Below are positions 23,335 to 34,237 of a DNA stretch of 64,000 bases, in pieces. Source of the stretch: Sipunculus nudus (taxonomy: Eukaryota > Annelida > Sipuncula > Golfingiida > Sipunculidae); NCBI GenBank assembly GCA_026874595.1, contig CM049311.1:68206453-68270452 (forward strand). Direction: 5' to 3'. How positions within the stretch are numbered: the stretch's first letter is position 1; each line of letters begins with the position of its first letter. The notes beneath the pieces are model-generated. The model had not been told where the DNA came from, made no database searches, and was given only the letters and a program-made list of their open reading frames with translations. The translations under genes and the position numbers were made by a program.

Positions 23335-23770
23335 CTAGTTCAAGTTAAAATCCACTTCAAAAGCTTATATACTCTTATTGACCTGAATGAAGAAGAACTT
23401 GCACCTTACATTAAAGCAAAACATGTTTTCTTATTTATCATGAAAGAAAAAGCGTTTTGAAAACACATATCGTAGATAATACTCACTGTAAATACTGCTT
23501 GGAGGCAAAAATTAAACGAGACCAAACATAACACTGCAGTTACCTCAACATTTTTAAATTAAGTTAAAATCCACTTCAAAAACGGAAATGTTATTTTACA
23601 CTCATATTAAACTATGAATGAAGAAGAACATGCACCTAACATGAAGCCAAACATGTCTTCTTATTTATCATGCAAGAAAAAGCTTATTGAAAACACACAT
23701 GCATATGGTTGTTGAAAATCACTGTAAATACAACTTAAGGCAAAAAGAAAAAGATAAACAAGAGCCCCGT
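23335..23770 (+). repeat. about 220-bp repeat, units 2 and 3
   Basis: Two tandem units starting with AAGTTAAAATCCACTTCAAA at about 23343 and 23563, with TGAATGAAGAAGAAC and CATGTTTTCTTATTTATCAT-like words. They continue the array begun at 21960. Confidence 0.85.
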
Positions 23771-24008
23771 AGACGTGCAAAATACACTCGCCGTGCATCT
23801 GGTAATAATCGAAATCGGACGAGATTATATAATGTGAAAATATGGCGAGTTTAGTTAGAATCAATCAAAGGCCCGGAAAGTTATCAAGGCGACACTAAAG
23901 TTGACGTAGGGACGGACGGACGGTGGGTATACGATAATACTCCATCATATGACGGGCGATTAAAATTCACATTCCACTTACGAATTGTGGTATATCATAG
24001 TAACTCAT
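23771..24008. other. pogo-like element, 3' flank of the transposase
   Basis: No repeat or frame recognised. It would be the 3' untranslated part of the transposase transcript. Confidence 0.4.
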
Positions 24009-24804
24009 GACTAAGCGTTGTCACAGTAGTAAAAGTCCGGGTCGTTTATTTCTGTACATTCTTCGTGTGCCCAGTTTTTACACTAGGCGCACTGAATCTA
24101 GTCTTCGTCGGCTATATCTCCGCACACCAGGCAGCTGGTGGCTTCATCGGTTGAAAATGACGTGTCAGTGACCTTTTTTGTCTGAGACCTTTCCTTCTTA
24201 CCCTGTTTACACGGTTTCGCAGGTTTTGAGTTTCTTTAAGATTTCTTCCTACAACTAGACTTTCCAGGTTTCTTGTGTAACTGTCTTTTATAGGGGGATT
24301 CTGTTAGAATAGTGGCACCTAATGTCTTGCGTCTCTTTGTGCCGGGCACCGGGAGACGTTCAGGCACAGGAATGATGTCTTCAACTGTGAATTTCCTTTT
24401 ACGTAGGTGGAAATCTTGGATTTGTCTGCTTTCCTAATGGGAATCGGATTGGCAGCAGGAGTGCCAGAAAAAGCTATGGAAATAGCGGCGAGATTAGATA
24501 CCGACGGATCATAAGCAGGGGTACGTACCACCGACAGGAGAAGTTGGCCTGAGATGTGGAGCAAAGGAAGAAAAAGAAGATACAGAAGAACCAATCTGAG
24601 GGCCAGAGGCAGGATCAGCATTCGTGGAAGGGCCGGTAGGTGAAGTAACACCACCGACGGTAGTAGGGAAATGTCCCGGAAAGGAGGAAGAGTCCATGGC
24701 AGCAGCAGCTGAAAGACCAGGAGCAGTTGTTGAGGCAATGACATCAGTTGTGGCAGTCCCAGGAGTAGAGGTAGAGACAGGAGTATCAGTACAGGATAGA
24801 TTAT

Positions 24805-25445
24805 CAGTCGTGGTAGGACCAGGAGCCGGCTTTGGAGCAGAGACGTCTCTAATTGTAGGAACAGGAGCCGGCTTTGAAGCAGAGCCGTCAGTAGGGCTAA
24901 GATCCGCAGCCGACATTGAAGCAGAGAGGTCAGTAGGGTTAGGACCGGCAGCCGACATTGAAGCAGAGAGGTCAGTAGAGTTAAGACCGGCAGCCGCCGT
25001 TGAAACTGAGACGTCAGTAGGGGTAGGACCTGGGACCGGCCTTGATGAAGAGACGTCAGTTGGGGTAGGACCTGGGGCCGGCGTTGATGCAGAGACGTCA
25101 GTAGGGGTAAGACCAGGGTCCGGCGTTGAAGCAGAGAAGTCAGTAGGGGAAAGACCAGGGGCCGGCTTTGAAGCAGAGCCGTCAGTATAGGGGTAGGACC
25201 TGGGGCCGGCGTTGATGCCGAGACGTCAGTAGGGGTAGGACCTGGTGCCGGCGTTGATGCAGTGACGTCAGTAGGGGTAGGACCAGGGGCCGGCGTTGAT
25301 GCAGAGACGTAAGTAGGGGTAGGACCAGGGGCCGGCGTTGAAGCAGAGCCTTCAGTAGGGGTAGGACCAGGGGCCGGCATTGAAGCAGAGACGTTAGTAG
25401 GGTAGGACCACGGGCCGGCGTTGAAGCAGAGACGTCAGTAGGGGT
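24805..25445 (-). repeat. 42-bp coding minisatellite inside the transposase
   Basis: About 15 units of 42 bases, each near GGGGCCGGCGTTGATGCAGA plus GACGTCAGTAGGGGTAGGACC. On the minus strand a unit reads as 14 residues, STPAPGPTPTDVSA. One-base indels (for example near 25391) shift it to a second open frame, TSLLQRRPLVLPLL. The opposite strand is open as well. It sits between the DDE domain and the C-terminal finger, where relatives have a variable linker. Confidence 0.93.
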
Positions 25446-25974
25446 TAGACCAGCAGTCGAGTTATGCGTAGAGGTAGGAGCGTGAGGTGGATCAACACAA
25501 GTAGTAGTTCGAATGTCTGACTGAGGTCGATCGGTCACATCTGCAGGTAAGAACTCAATATCGTCAAAGACATACCGATTTTGCGGAAATATTCCAGACT
25601 TCCTGAAACCGCTCACAGCGATGTGCACGCATAGTTTCCCATATGCTAGTCCAAAGAGCCTGCTGATCTGAAACATTGTCACTGCCCTTCCTGGATTGGC
25701 GCGCATCCATTGATCAATATGCTGAAAGTAATAAGTCTTGAGTGTTTAAAAAAAAGCCAGGTCAAGAGACTGCATTCGGTGGCTTGTGTTTGGAGGTTAT
25801 GACAGCATGATTACACCAGCATCCCGTGCAAGCTCCAGAGCTCTGAGGTTGTGTGTGTGTGGCTTTTGTGACCATCAAGTAGAGCAACACTTTGTTTTCC
25901 TTCGTTGGTTTTGCGTGTCTGATGAAGTGTTCCAGCCAGTCGGTAAATATATCGTTGTTAATCCAACCTTTCTC

Positions 25975-26335
25975 CTGAAAATAAGAGAAAAAATATAGTT
26001 AACAGAAAGGTCACTTATGAAAGGACATAAACTAGTTATATATTTACTTTAACTAAAATTTAGGAATACTGCAAAAAAGGCAGCATAAGCAGTAGTTGAT
26101 ACAACAATTGTAAGAATAAGTCATAGCGATCGTCTCTTGGAGAAAATATTTTCGGTTGACTATATACTACAAGCGGGTTATGTTTTCGCACTTGCCTATT
26201 AATTTTAGTTCATCCATTGTAATTCATAGTAAAATGAATGATTTATATATTTCCTGAAAAAAATTCCCGTAAAAATCGTTTTATGTGTATATATTCAATA
26301 TAATTTTCTGATATGTTACCCGATTTAAAGTGTAC
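25975..26335 (-). other. spliceosomal intron in the transposase
   Basis: On the minus strand the donor GTCAG|GTACAC (intron starts at 26335) and acceptor TCTTATTTTCAG|GAG (intron ends at 25975) bound 361 AT-rich bases. Joining the sides keeps one frame, with FACQ followed by EKGWINND, as expected across this part of DDE_1 transposases. Confidence 0.8.
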
Positions 26336-27204
26336 CTGACAGGCAAACATCGTTCAAGCCGGCGCTCCGTCCATAAGTTCAGCTTTCATCCTCTTTCGAG
26401 GAAAAATAACAGCTGGCGGCAGGTAGTTTCCTGCTGCGTTCATGCAACACACCACGGTGACATTTTGGCCCCGTTCTTGGCTGGTAATGGTGCCCACTTG
26501 GTGCTTCTCTCCCTTTTCCAATACTTTCGACACCTTTTGTACGACCGTGACCCCACTTTCGACATCTTATTTACCCTTTCAGCCGTCAGCTGCTGTTCAT
26601 CAACAAGTTTTTCCAGCAAATCTAAAAATTCATTTAATCTTGCCCTGTTAAAACCTGAAGCTCTTGATAAAGAGGTTGGCTCTGTCGTTCTGAGTGAAAC
26701 TTCACTATGAAGCTTGAGGAATCTTGCGAACCATTCTTTTTCCGCCATTTCTCTATCATCATTAAAACGGGTTTTTATTCCATTCGCTTTGGTGATTTGG
26801 TACGCAAGTAGGCTTGTCATGCTGAGCTCGTACAACCGTGACTCCATCTGGACTGAATGTTCCACAAGTTGTTTTTCAATATCTTCGGAAAGGTCGCAGT
26901 GTCGTCCCAAATGCTTTCGTCCTTCGATGGCGTATTTATTTGTGTTGTCTAGATGTCCCTTTAATGTTGCTTTGGGGATACTGTAAGTCTTAGCTGCTTT
27001 GTTTAGCCCTAGCTTTTTTTCTCTGACAGCTACCAGGGCAGCCTTCATGTCGTCGGATGCCCACCTGCCATATTTACCTTTGGCTTTTCTGGATGCCCGC
27101 GTAGTAATGTCGGCTAATACTAGCCCTCCTGAAAGTGCAATTGTGTTTTTATGTAACTATAAATGTATTATGAAAGAAAGAAGAAAATCCAATGAAATTT
27201 TCCT

Positions 27205-27290
27205 TTGATGTGTAATATGAACCACCTGTGTGTAATTTGGACCACCGTACCATATTATACTATAGGGGCTGGTCCATATTACACACAGCA
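27205..27290. promoter_or_regulatory. subterminal repeats of the pogo-like element, right
   Basis: GTGTAATATGAACC, GTGTAATTTGGACC and, inverted, GGTCCATATTACACAC occur within 86 bases. They mirror 21893-21955 and recur once more at 27618-27640. Confidence 0.65.
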
Positions 27291-27657
27291 AGTCGATATG
27301 CAGAATTTGACCCTGACCTAATTTACATATTATTAGCCAAAATCCAATCGGCCAGTTACAGGCCCATGTAATAATGCTGTGTAATGTTGGGACAAGATGA
27401 GATCTTCATTGAATAACAGTCAGAATACATTGATATTTATATGCATGGAAAATAAGAACAAACTATGAAATTAACATCTTCAAGCTGAATATTCGCGTAA
27501 ACCTGCGCCTATACCTTCCCTGCATCGTCGTTGGACGCTTCAAAATGGTCGATGCTACATTGACGTACTTGCCTCGTCTTGCCTTTTTACCAAATAACCA
27601 TGGATATTTCGGGTGTTTCAAATTACACGGGGGTCCAATTTACACGGATTTCCCCTA

Positions 27658-28640
27658 TTCAACTTCACAAAACGTCCACCTTTTGTTAATATTCATCTGC
27701 TGGAACTGGAAGAATGAATTAACAAACTGAAAAGTTGACATCAATTGCCCATAATTCAAATGGGTTTCCTAATGAGAATTCTCAGATAATATGTGGAAGT
27801 GATGTAAAAAATTTTATTCTAGAAATATTTTGCAATGCTTGGATTTACCAAAATGAGAAAAGCATAATTTTGGTGACAGAAATATTGGGATAGCATAGGA
27901 ATTATCTGGTACCAATCGGCTTAGCTATTCACTTCTTTCCTCAGATCTTTTACCTACAACAAGTCACATGTTCACCATGAAGGGTTGTGTATACTGACTT
28001 CAGTTATTTTATGTCAGATTGAAGCATTTTAAAGTTTAATAGGTATATATCTGTTTACGTACTTTTAATAAGTAACATTATTATGTGAAATAAAATATAT
28101 GTTTTAACATATATAACGCTTTGTATGCATGTGAAAAGTGGTTTCATTTTACCCTTTAAAATAATGAATTTCTCTATGTTTAGATATCGATAAAGTATCG
28201 ATTATTGGTCACCCGACTTTTGTTTGTAAGCGAAATTCAACAGATAACCAATATAATCCCAAGTATCATAAATGAAATAAAATGCACTCATAAAGATGGC
28301 ATGACCTCTCTATTTTTCAAGTATATGTTGAATCATATTACATTCTTGCATTATTGGCGATACAAGTATATAATTACTCCTACCTTCATGCATCTGTTAT
28401 TATTCAAATCTATTTACCTATTGGGCGAGTATTTTGCTAGTATGTCTGCAAATATATTTGCAAATATAAGAAAAAATTCTATGTTTATCAGGCACGGAAA
28501 GGCAAATATGCATATTTCTTATTATTTTTGGGGGAGGGGGTGGGGATGGAGGTAATCCCCACTAGTTTTTTTAATGCTTGCTTAACTATTACTATACATC
28601 TGCAGAATCCCATTTCGGTTTCAGACTACGTGACAGGAGC
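27658..28640. other. no feature recognised
   Basis: AT-rich sequence. The small open frames (such as 28205-28555) show no domain or splice structure I can support. Confidence 0.4.
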
Positions 28641-28664
28641 TTATACCCGGTTATCCTTGTGTCA

Positions 28665-28935
28665 ATCAACAGTCGGTGAATACCTCCTGCGTGTCCACGG
28701 CTGCGGGTCCACGGTGTGTCATCCCCTTTGCTGGGTCATAACACCGAGGAACCCCCGAAAGGCGCAATCGTTTGTGAGTGAAACATGACTGTTGGGCACA
28801 GACTCTCCATTAATCCTGCAGAGCGCTCACCCTGGGTGGGAGTCGACCGTGATAAATCTCACCGCCTCGGCTTAGATTGGAACTCACGATCTCCCTGCTC
28901 TGAGTCCAGCGCTCTACCCCTGAGCAACAGAAGCC
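28665..28935 (-). mobile_element. tRNA-derived SINE
   Basis: The minus strand from about 28935 reads as a tRNA-like head with box A GCTCAGGGGTAGAGCG and a box-B-like ATCGTGAGTTCCAATC, followed by a body that includes, on the plus strand, GCTGGGTCATAACACCGAGG. Part of the body recurs at 17347-17375. The head does not fold as a clean tRNA, so it is a SINE and not a tRNA gene. The lower boundary is uncertain. Confidence 0.75.
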
Positions 28936-30004
28936 GTTCTGATTACTTTAATATTTCTGATTACACGAAACTATTTATTTGATGTGCTTTGTCGCAACTT
29001 TCAGTATCTCTAAGCATTGAAAACAACAATAAATGTGCAGACACCAAGTTGTAGTAGATGCGAGGTTACCCAGGATCAACGTGTTGATCTTCATCTTTGC
29101 AAGCATTGCTGAGAAATGTTAAGTATGGACTTTTAGATAAAAGTATAGAGTTATAGGTGATGAGATTTGATTTATCCGTGACACACGTCATATTTTTATC
29201 CAATTGGAAGAAACTGTTTGCCTTAACAGCAACTGTAGGTGCCGCTAGTATTTGGTAGCCAACAATATGACTGATCAGTAAGCACACCATCTTTCAGAAA
29301 TGCTGAAAAATATTAGTTTTAGTGTGAATTTTAACTGTTCAATGGGCTTAAATGTCAGTATGTCGCAAATTAAGATATTGCAGGGCTATCATTCAACAAG
29401 TTTGAATGAACTTTTCTCTTGTATTACCTTTTCAATTTAAAACATCTGTTTGATAAAACAGTGGGGAAAACATAGAGGTGGCATAATCAGTGTTATGAAA
29501 CTGCTGAAATTATTCCTCTGAAAAAAAAGTTTAATGGTGATCAGTATGGCTTTAATTACGAAATTTGAACTTCTCTATGAAATGAACTAATAATGACAAT
29601 TAAAATATCCTTGACATGTTGGTCTTAATGAAATCTCAGTAGGAAGTGTCTGGATCTGAAGTAAAATTTTTTCGAAGTTTAATGTTGTGAATTGTGCCCC
29701 TGCAAGTCATGACTACACAACAAAGGAAACAGCAATCCTTATTGCTAAGCATTTCTGAAAGTTTGCTTAGTCAAAAACCAAAAAAATCTCACTACCAGTC
29801 ATATAATCATTATAACCCTGACTTGGTGACATCTGTTGAGACATCTGTTTTACTGTCATATAATTATATAATTCATGATCCGGCAAGACTTAATTCAACG
29901 TGGAATGCTTCGCCTGAAATAGGTGAAAAAGAAGTTTTGTTTTGAACAATGATTATTACTTATATTACCCGACTGTTTTGCCATACTTTAGAACATCTTT
30001 TTGT
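28936..30004. other. no feature recognised
   Basis: AT-rich sequence with no repeat pair identified and no supported coding region. Confidence 0.4.
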
Positions 30005-30625
30005 TATAAACAAGGGACCCATGGGTCACGGCGCTCAGCTGATCCTGATTGGACTATAAATGTTTCTCCACTGTGATACTATATCGAGTCGATAAAGCTT
30101 ATGAATATCATAGACATGTTGGGCTATTATAAAGGAATGTAATGTAATATGTGAGTAAATGATAAATGAAATTACCTGACTGATGGATTAATAGAGTAAA
30201 ATAAAGTGGTTTATTTTTTATTTATTTAGGAGGGGTTGAAATTTGTGATATATTTGAGCAAATATGAATGCAATGACAGCAGTAATAAGCAGTAGTAGAA
30301 TGATGATAAGGCTATTTGTTGAAGGATCTAAAGTGTATGGTAGTCTGCAAGCTTTCAATTTGACAGATATGATGTTATGATTAACTATGCTGATGAAGTG
30401 ATTTATGAATTTGTGACTGTATGACACAATATCTCTTAAGTATTGACAAGGTACATTATTGTGATGCCCACTATGTCTACATATTACACAATATTGACAT
30501 AATATCTGGCATGTACATAGGTACCTATGGACGAATAGTTATACAAAATATTAAAGTATGAATACATCTGATTCATCTTGTTCTTGCTTACTGAGGCTGA
30601 CTTTGGGATGGGGTTCGGAGAAGGA
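30005..30625 (-). repeat. interspersed repeat, uninterrupted copy
   Basis: Starts with AACAAGGGACCCATGGGTCACGGCGCTCAGCTG (30010-30042), which holds the 10-base palindrome ACCCATGGGT. It is the inverted relative of 6535-7080 plus 12204-12325. It lacks the Gypsy element and the 76-bp duplication, so it shows the ancestral structure. Confidence 0.85.
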
Positions 30626-31859
30626 AAAAGTGAGGGCAGCACGAAGGTGGATGTAGAAATATTCTATTGTAATGTTTTTCATTTATATAAGAATATGAAA
30701 AGCTAAGAGGAAAGGGGCCCTCCTACTTGGTTATAGTAAAGTTCTAAATATATGATTGCAAACTAATACTCTGACAAGACTATCATGAAGAAAAAGAGTA
30801 AAAGTTTTGAGATACTGTGATGCATATGAAAATTTACAGATGGACAGGCAAGTGGACAGAATGGACTAATACCTTTATTTCACTTTCAAGAGAATAATGC
30901 ATTTAAGTTTATATATAAGCCTATTTTTTTAAGCATATCCACTTTTTCTATTAAGAAGTTTTTATCTGAATCATTTTTTTTTATTTACAGGTTTTATAAA
31001 TTTTTAATAAAAAAAAAACTGAAAATATAAGTTAAAATATTAGAATTGTTGCAAAAGTTGCAATCATTATATATACAGAGTAAAAAACTGAAACTATAAG
31101 TTAAAATATTAGAATTGTTGCAAAAGTTGCAATCATCATATATCCAGAGTGTAGCTCATATTGGGTCATATTATGCGTACACATATATTTTATTATTTTT
31201 AAATCATAAATGTTTAAACTGAATTTAAAAGAAAATAATGCCACAACATGGCATCTACAAGAATATTCCTTGAATCACTATTAAAAAGTTTTGCACATTG
31301 GAGTTTTCAGTACATGCTTAATTTTATTCACCAAAATAAAATAAAAGATTCAGTAAATTTGATAAAATAAAACATCTTTTCAAATAAAGTATACACACTG
31401 TTGGTTGAATGAGGGACAAACGATATCATTGTGCTTCTTACTATCCCAGTTTTAATTTATTACTTGAATTAATAGTCAATTTCACACCTGGTGAAGTTTT
31501 TACTCTTCTGAAGTAAAGAATTACTTATCTGATGAACATCCACACTTTCATAGCAATACACCACTTTGTGGACACAATTAAATGTACACTTTAATCATTG
31601 TAACCCTGGTGGTACAATACAAAATCTAAAATGTAGCATAGCCTAGTATAAGAATGAATCAAATACAGAAAATAATAACATTCATCTAGTTTATGCACCA
31701 TCGGGGGGGGGGGGGGGGGAGTGCAGGGCAGATGGGAAGCCTGCTGATAGTGGCCAAGCTGAACCAAGGCAAGCTGCCTGGGGTGGGTTACATAATGCAA
31801 GTGAAGGCTGTACTACTAGGTGGGCTAGATGTAAACAACACTTGACATGGTGTATGAAA
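30626..31859. repeat. AT-rich with a 69-bp tandem duplication and G17
   Basis: Units starting GAAAATATAAGTT at 31021 and GAAACTATAAGTT at 31090 repeat over 69 bases (about 31014-31152), sharing GAATTGTTGCAAAAGTTGC. A G17 run lies at 31703-31719. No gene seen. Confidence 0.7.
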
Positions 31860-33220
31860 ATGTGAATAAAAGCTATTCTTTCCAATCAATTTCTTTGAAA
31901 TTTCAGATTTTAAAAGATTAAATCTTTATGTATATATGCTGTGAAAATTAAATCAACAGTGCCAAAGTTGGACATAATTTAAGGTATTGATTTTTTATTT
32001 ATGCTAATAACTTGAAAAATTTGCAAAATTCAGATCTAATTTTGGGTAAACAATTGAATCTTGATTAAATAAAGTTATATTCCTGAAAAAAGTCTCTAGG
32101 TTCAGCAATTCTCATGTTAGGTGAGTAAATATATTTCCTTATTTTTTAAAAAATTGCATTATATTTTGGCCCATAACTTCAAAATAATACCCAAAACTGA
32201 CCTTATTTTTGGTATGTTCATAGAAAATGTATGAAAGAATGTGAATACTAAATATGATCATAAACAGATCAGTGGTTTTGATATTAGGCAGCCCTGAAGT
32301 GTAACAATGGCTTTTTTATGGAAAACGGAGGTTTTTCCTTAATAACTCGAAGGAACTAAGTCCTAATGAACCAATTTTCGGTATGGTAGGAGATTTTGGG
32401 ACAACTATAATTATGCCAACAGCCTGGGGAGCATAGAGATGTGCACTGAATGACCTACAGTCATCAAAGTGGACTGCTTGACAATGTAAGGGAATACAAC
32501 AAGAGCCTCCAAAAAAATTCAATAACTAGCCTAATTTTGCAGCTTTTATTTTCAAATTTCAGATTTTAACAGATTGAATCCCTACCTTATGTGTACATGC
32601 TGTGAAAATTAAATCCACAGTACTTACAGGAAAAAAACGTGCCGTGGCCAAAGTTGGGCAAAATTTAAGGTACCAATTTTATATTTTTGCCAATATTTAA
32701 AAAAAATTTAACAGATTTTGATCTAATTTTTGGTATAAATTAAATTTTGATTAATTAAAGTTGTATTACTGAAAAAAAGTCCCTACCTTTAACACTTTTG
32801 GTCTTAAGTGACCAAATATCTTCCTGATTTTTTTACAAAGTCCATTATGTTTGGGCCCATAACTTTTTTAAATTAAATAATACTGACTTAATTTCTGCCA
32901 TGTACATAGGAACTATATGGAGGAATATTTATGGTAAATATGAAGAAAACCAGATGAGTGGTTTTGATATTAGGCAGTCCTGAAGTGTAAAAATAGATTC
33001 CTAATAAAAAATTGAGGTTTTTCCTTAATATCTCGAAGGAACGAAGTCCTATTGACCCAATTTTTGGCATGGTAGGAGATTTTGGGGACATCTAACTGTA
33101 TGCCGAATTTCAGATTCGTAGGTCCAACGGTGTCGAAACGTGCCAGTCTTACGGACGGACGGACGACGGACAATGGACCACGACTATAGCTCAGATTACT
33201 TATAGTCTGCTGAGCTAAAA
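31860..33220 (+). repeat. dimeric 646-bp repeat, copy 1
   Basis: Two diverged units with matching CAGATTTTAA blocks at 31914 and 32560. Both carry GCTGTGAAAATTAAATC, GGCCCATAACTT, GTGGTTTTGATATTAGGCAG, CTCGAAGGAAC and GGTAGGAGATTTTGG in order. It ends in GGACGGACGGACGACGGAC, CACGACTATAGCTCAG and GCTGAGCTAAAA. The same dimer lies at 52145-53535. Confidence 0.88.
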
Positions 33221-33455
33221 AAGCCAAAAATGTAAACTGACATGATTGATGATGATGCAGATATATCACTACATAAATAACAAAATCACTACAAAATCAA
33301 TGGTGCTGCCAGATAATTTAAACATATCCAAGGTTCATCACAAGCAGGTTCATCTTGGTAACAACCAATTAAACTTAAGCTTGCGACTCCTGTGCAAAAG
33401 GGACTTCTACTTAGTGAGTTTAAACAAGGTTTTACTGATTAGATGGGCCTGTATA

Positions 33456-34235
33456 CTGTGGTTGGCTTCTTATTCGCGGTGGTTTCAAATTCGCGATATT
33501 CGCGGTAGGGGAAAAGCCGCGAAATTGAAAGCACGCAGATATGAGACCTTGCTGTCATGGATAAATAGTCTCTCCCAAAGTTACCACCAGGTGGCAATAA
33601 TGGGCATTAGTGGGAAATAAATATAATCAAAATGACGATCATATTAATCGCAGAGTGCGACGTGTCCAGGATCTAGTTTTATATAAATTTTTAAAACATG
33701 CTTGGTTCTCACCTGCAGTTCTGCATGTCTGGTTTTATTTATAAATTTGCGATGGCAATAACTGCTTGAACTCTCCCCGCTTTCGCTTTGTCGGCTGTCT
33801 GTCGATCTGATCAATCGCCGCTTAGAGTGCCTCTGCTCTTTCTTCTCGTTCACACTCACGGGGATCAGGCAGTCCTTCTGTGCGCGGCCGCTTCAGAGAT
33901 ATGGCCCTTCCGTAACCAACTTTTTATTTCCATGGAATGATGTTTCAATTACGTAATCCGAACATGAAATGATTAAGGTAGAGTGGAGGGCCCTTTCTAT
34001 ATTGATATGTAATGACTAAGCTGTGAAACCAATGCCCCTTTGAAGCGGCATCGCAAGGTTCCGTCAGTGACGGTCTTTGTTTGAGCAAAACATAACTGCA
34101 TTGGGAAGTTCATATCTATTTTGGTGTTTATTAAAATATTGATATATGCCAAACCGCGAAAATGGAACCCCGTGAAACTATAAAAAATTGCTTGAGCGCG
34201 AAGATTGAGCCCCGTAAATATAAAGGCAACCACAG
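33456..34235. mobile_element. TA-flanked CTGTGGTTG MITE
   Basis: The ends CTGTGGTTG (33456-33464) and CAACCACAG (34227-34235) are flanked by TA on both sides (33454-33455, 34236-34237). ATTCGCGG-type blocks next to the ends also pair in mirror order. The 780-base body codes for no transposase. The TA duplication fits a Tc1/mariner-type element. Confidence 0.8.
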
Positions 34236-34237
34236 TA

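Larger units (their letters stand above)
24009..27128 (-). pseudogene. pogo-like transposase (DDE_1 type) with intron and C-terminal zinc finger
   Basis: Cut-and-paste transposase read on the minus strand. The N-terminal part (from 27128, just after an acceptor-like TTTCAG) has a psq/CENP-B type helix-turn-helix, with GLNKAAKTYSIPKATLKGHL near 26960. A second DNA-binding segment ends near 26640. The DDE domain starts after a one-base shift near 26568 with D-V-E-S-G-V-T and continues to VIFPRKRMKAELMDGAPA and a TGA near 26350. A 361-base intron (25975-26335) then joins in frame to KGWINNDIFTDWLEHF. LLDGHKSH (near 25860) and SHRMQSLDLAFF (near 25760) hold the second and third acidic residues. 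FRKSGIFPQNRYVFDD and VTDRPQ follow (25620-25530), then a proline-rich minisatellite, a lysine-rich stretch and a Cys/His finger (CLVCGDIADED...CKNWAHEEC, 24150-24050) with two stops inside. Clearly decayed. Confidence 0.9.
20807..27655 (-). mobile_element. pogo-like DNA transposon, composite, TA-flanked
   Basis: A 14-base perfect terminal inverted repeat, GGGGAAATCCGTGT at 20807-20820 and ACACGGATTTCCCC at 27642-27655, is flanked on both sides by TA (20805-20806, 27656-27657), the duplication used by the Tc1/mariner/pogo superfamily. Inside are a pogo-type transposase gene on the minus strand (about 27128-24009), subterminal GTGTAATTTGGACC-like repeats near both ends, an internal 220-bp tandem repeat, and two later insertions (20982-21887 and 22204-23309). 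About 4.8 kb remains without the insertions. Stops and frameshifts make it inactive. Confidence 0.88.

Noticed and set aside
24624-25190. 188-codon plus-strand frame with GAGVDAETS-like repeats
   Set aside because: Antisense of the 42-bp minisatellite; the transposase domains lie on the minus strand.
28860-28935. tRNA gene on the minus strand
   Set aside because: Boxes A and B are present but the arms do not pair well and a SINE body follows.
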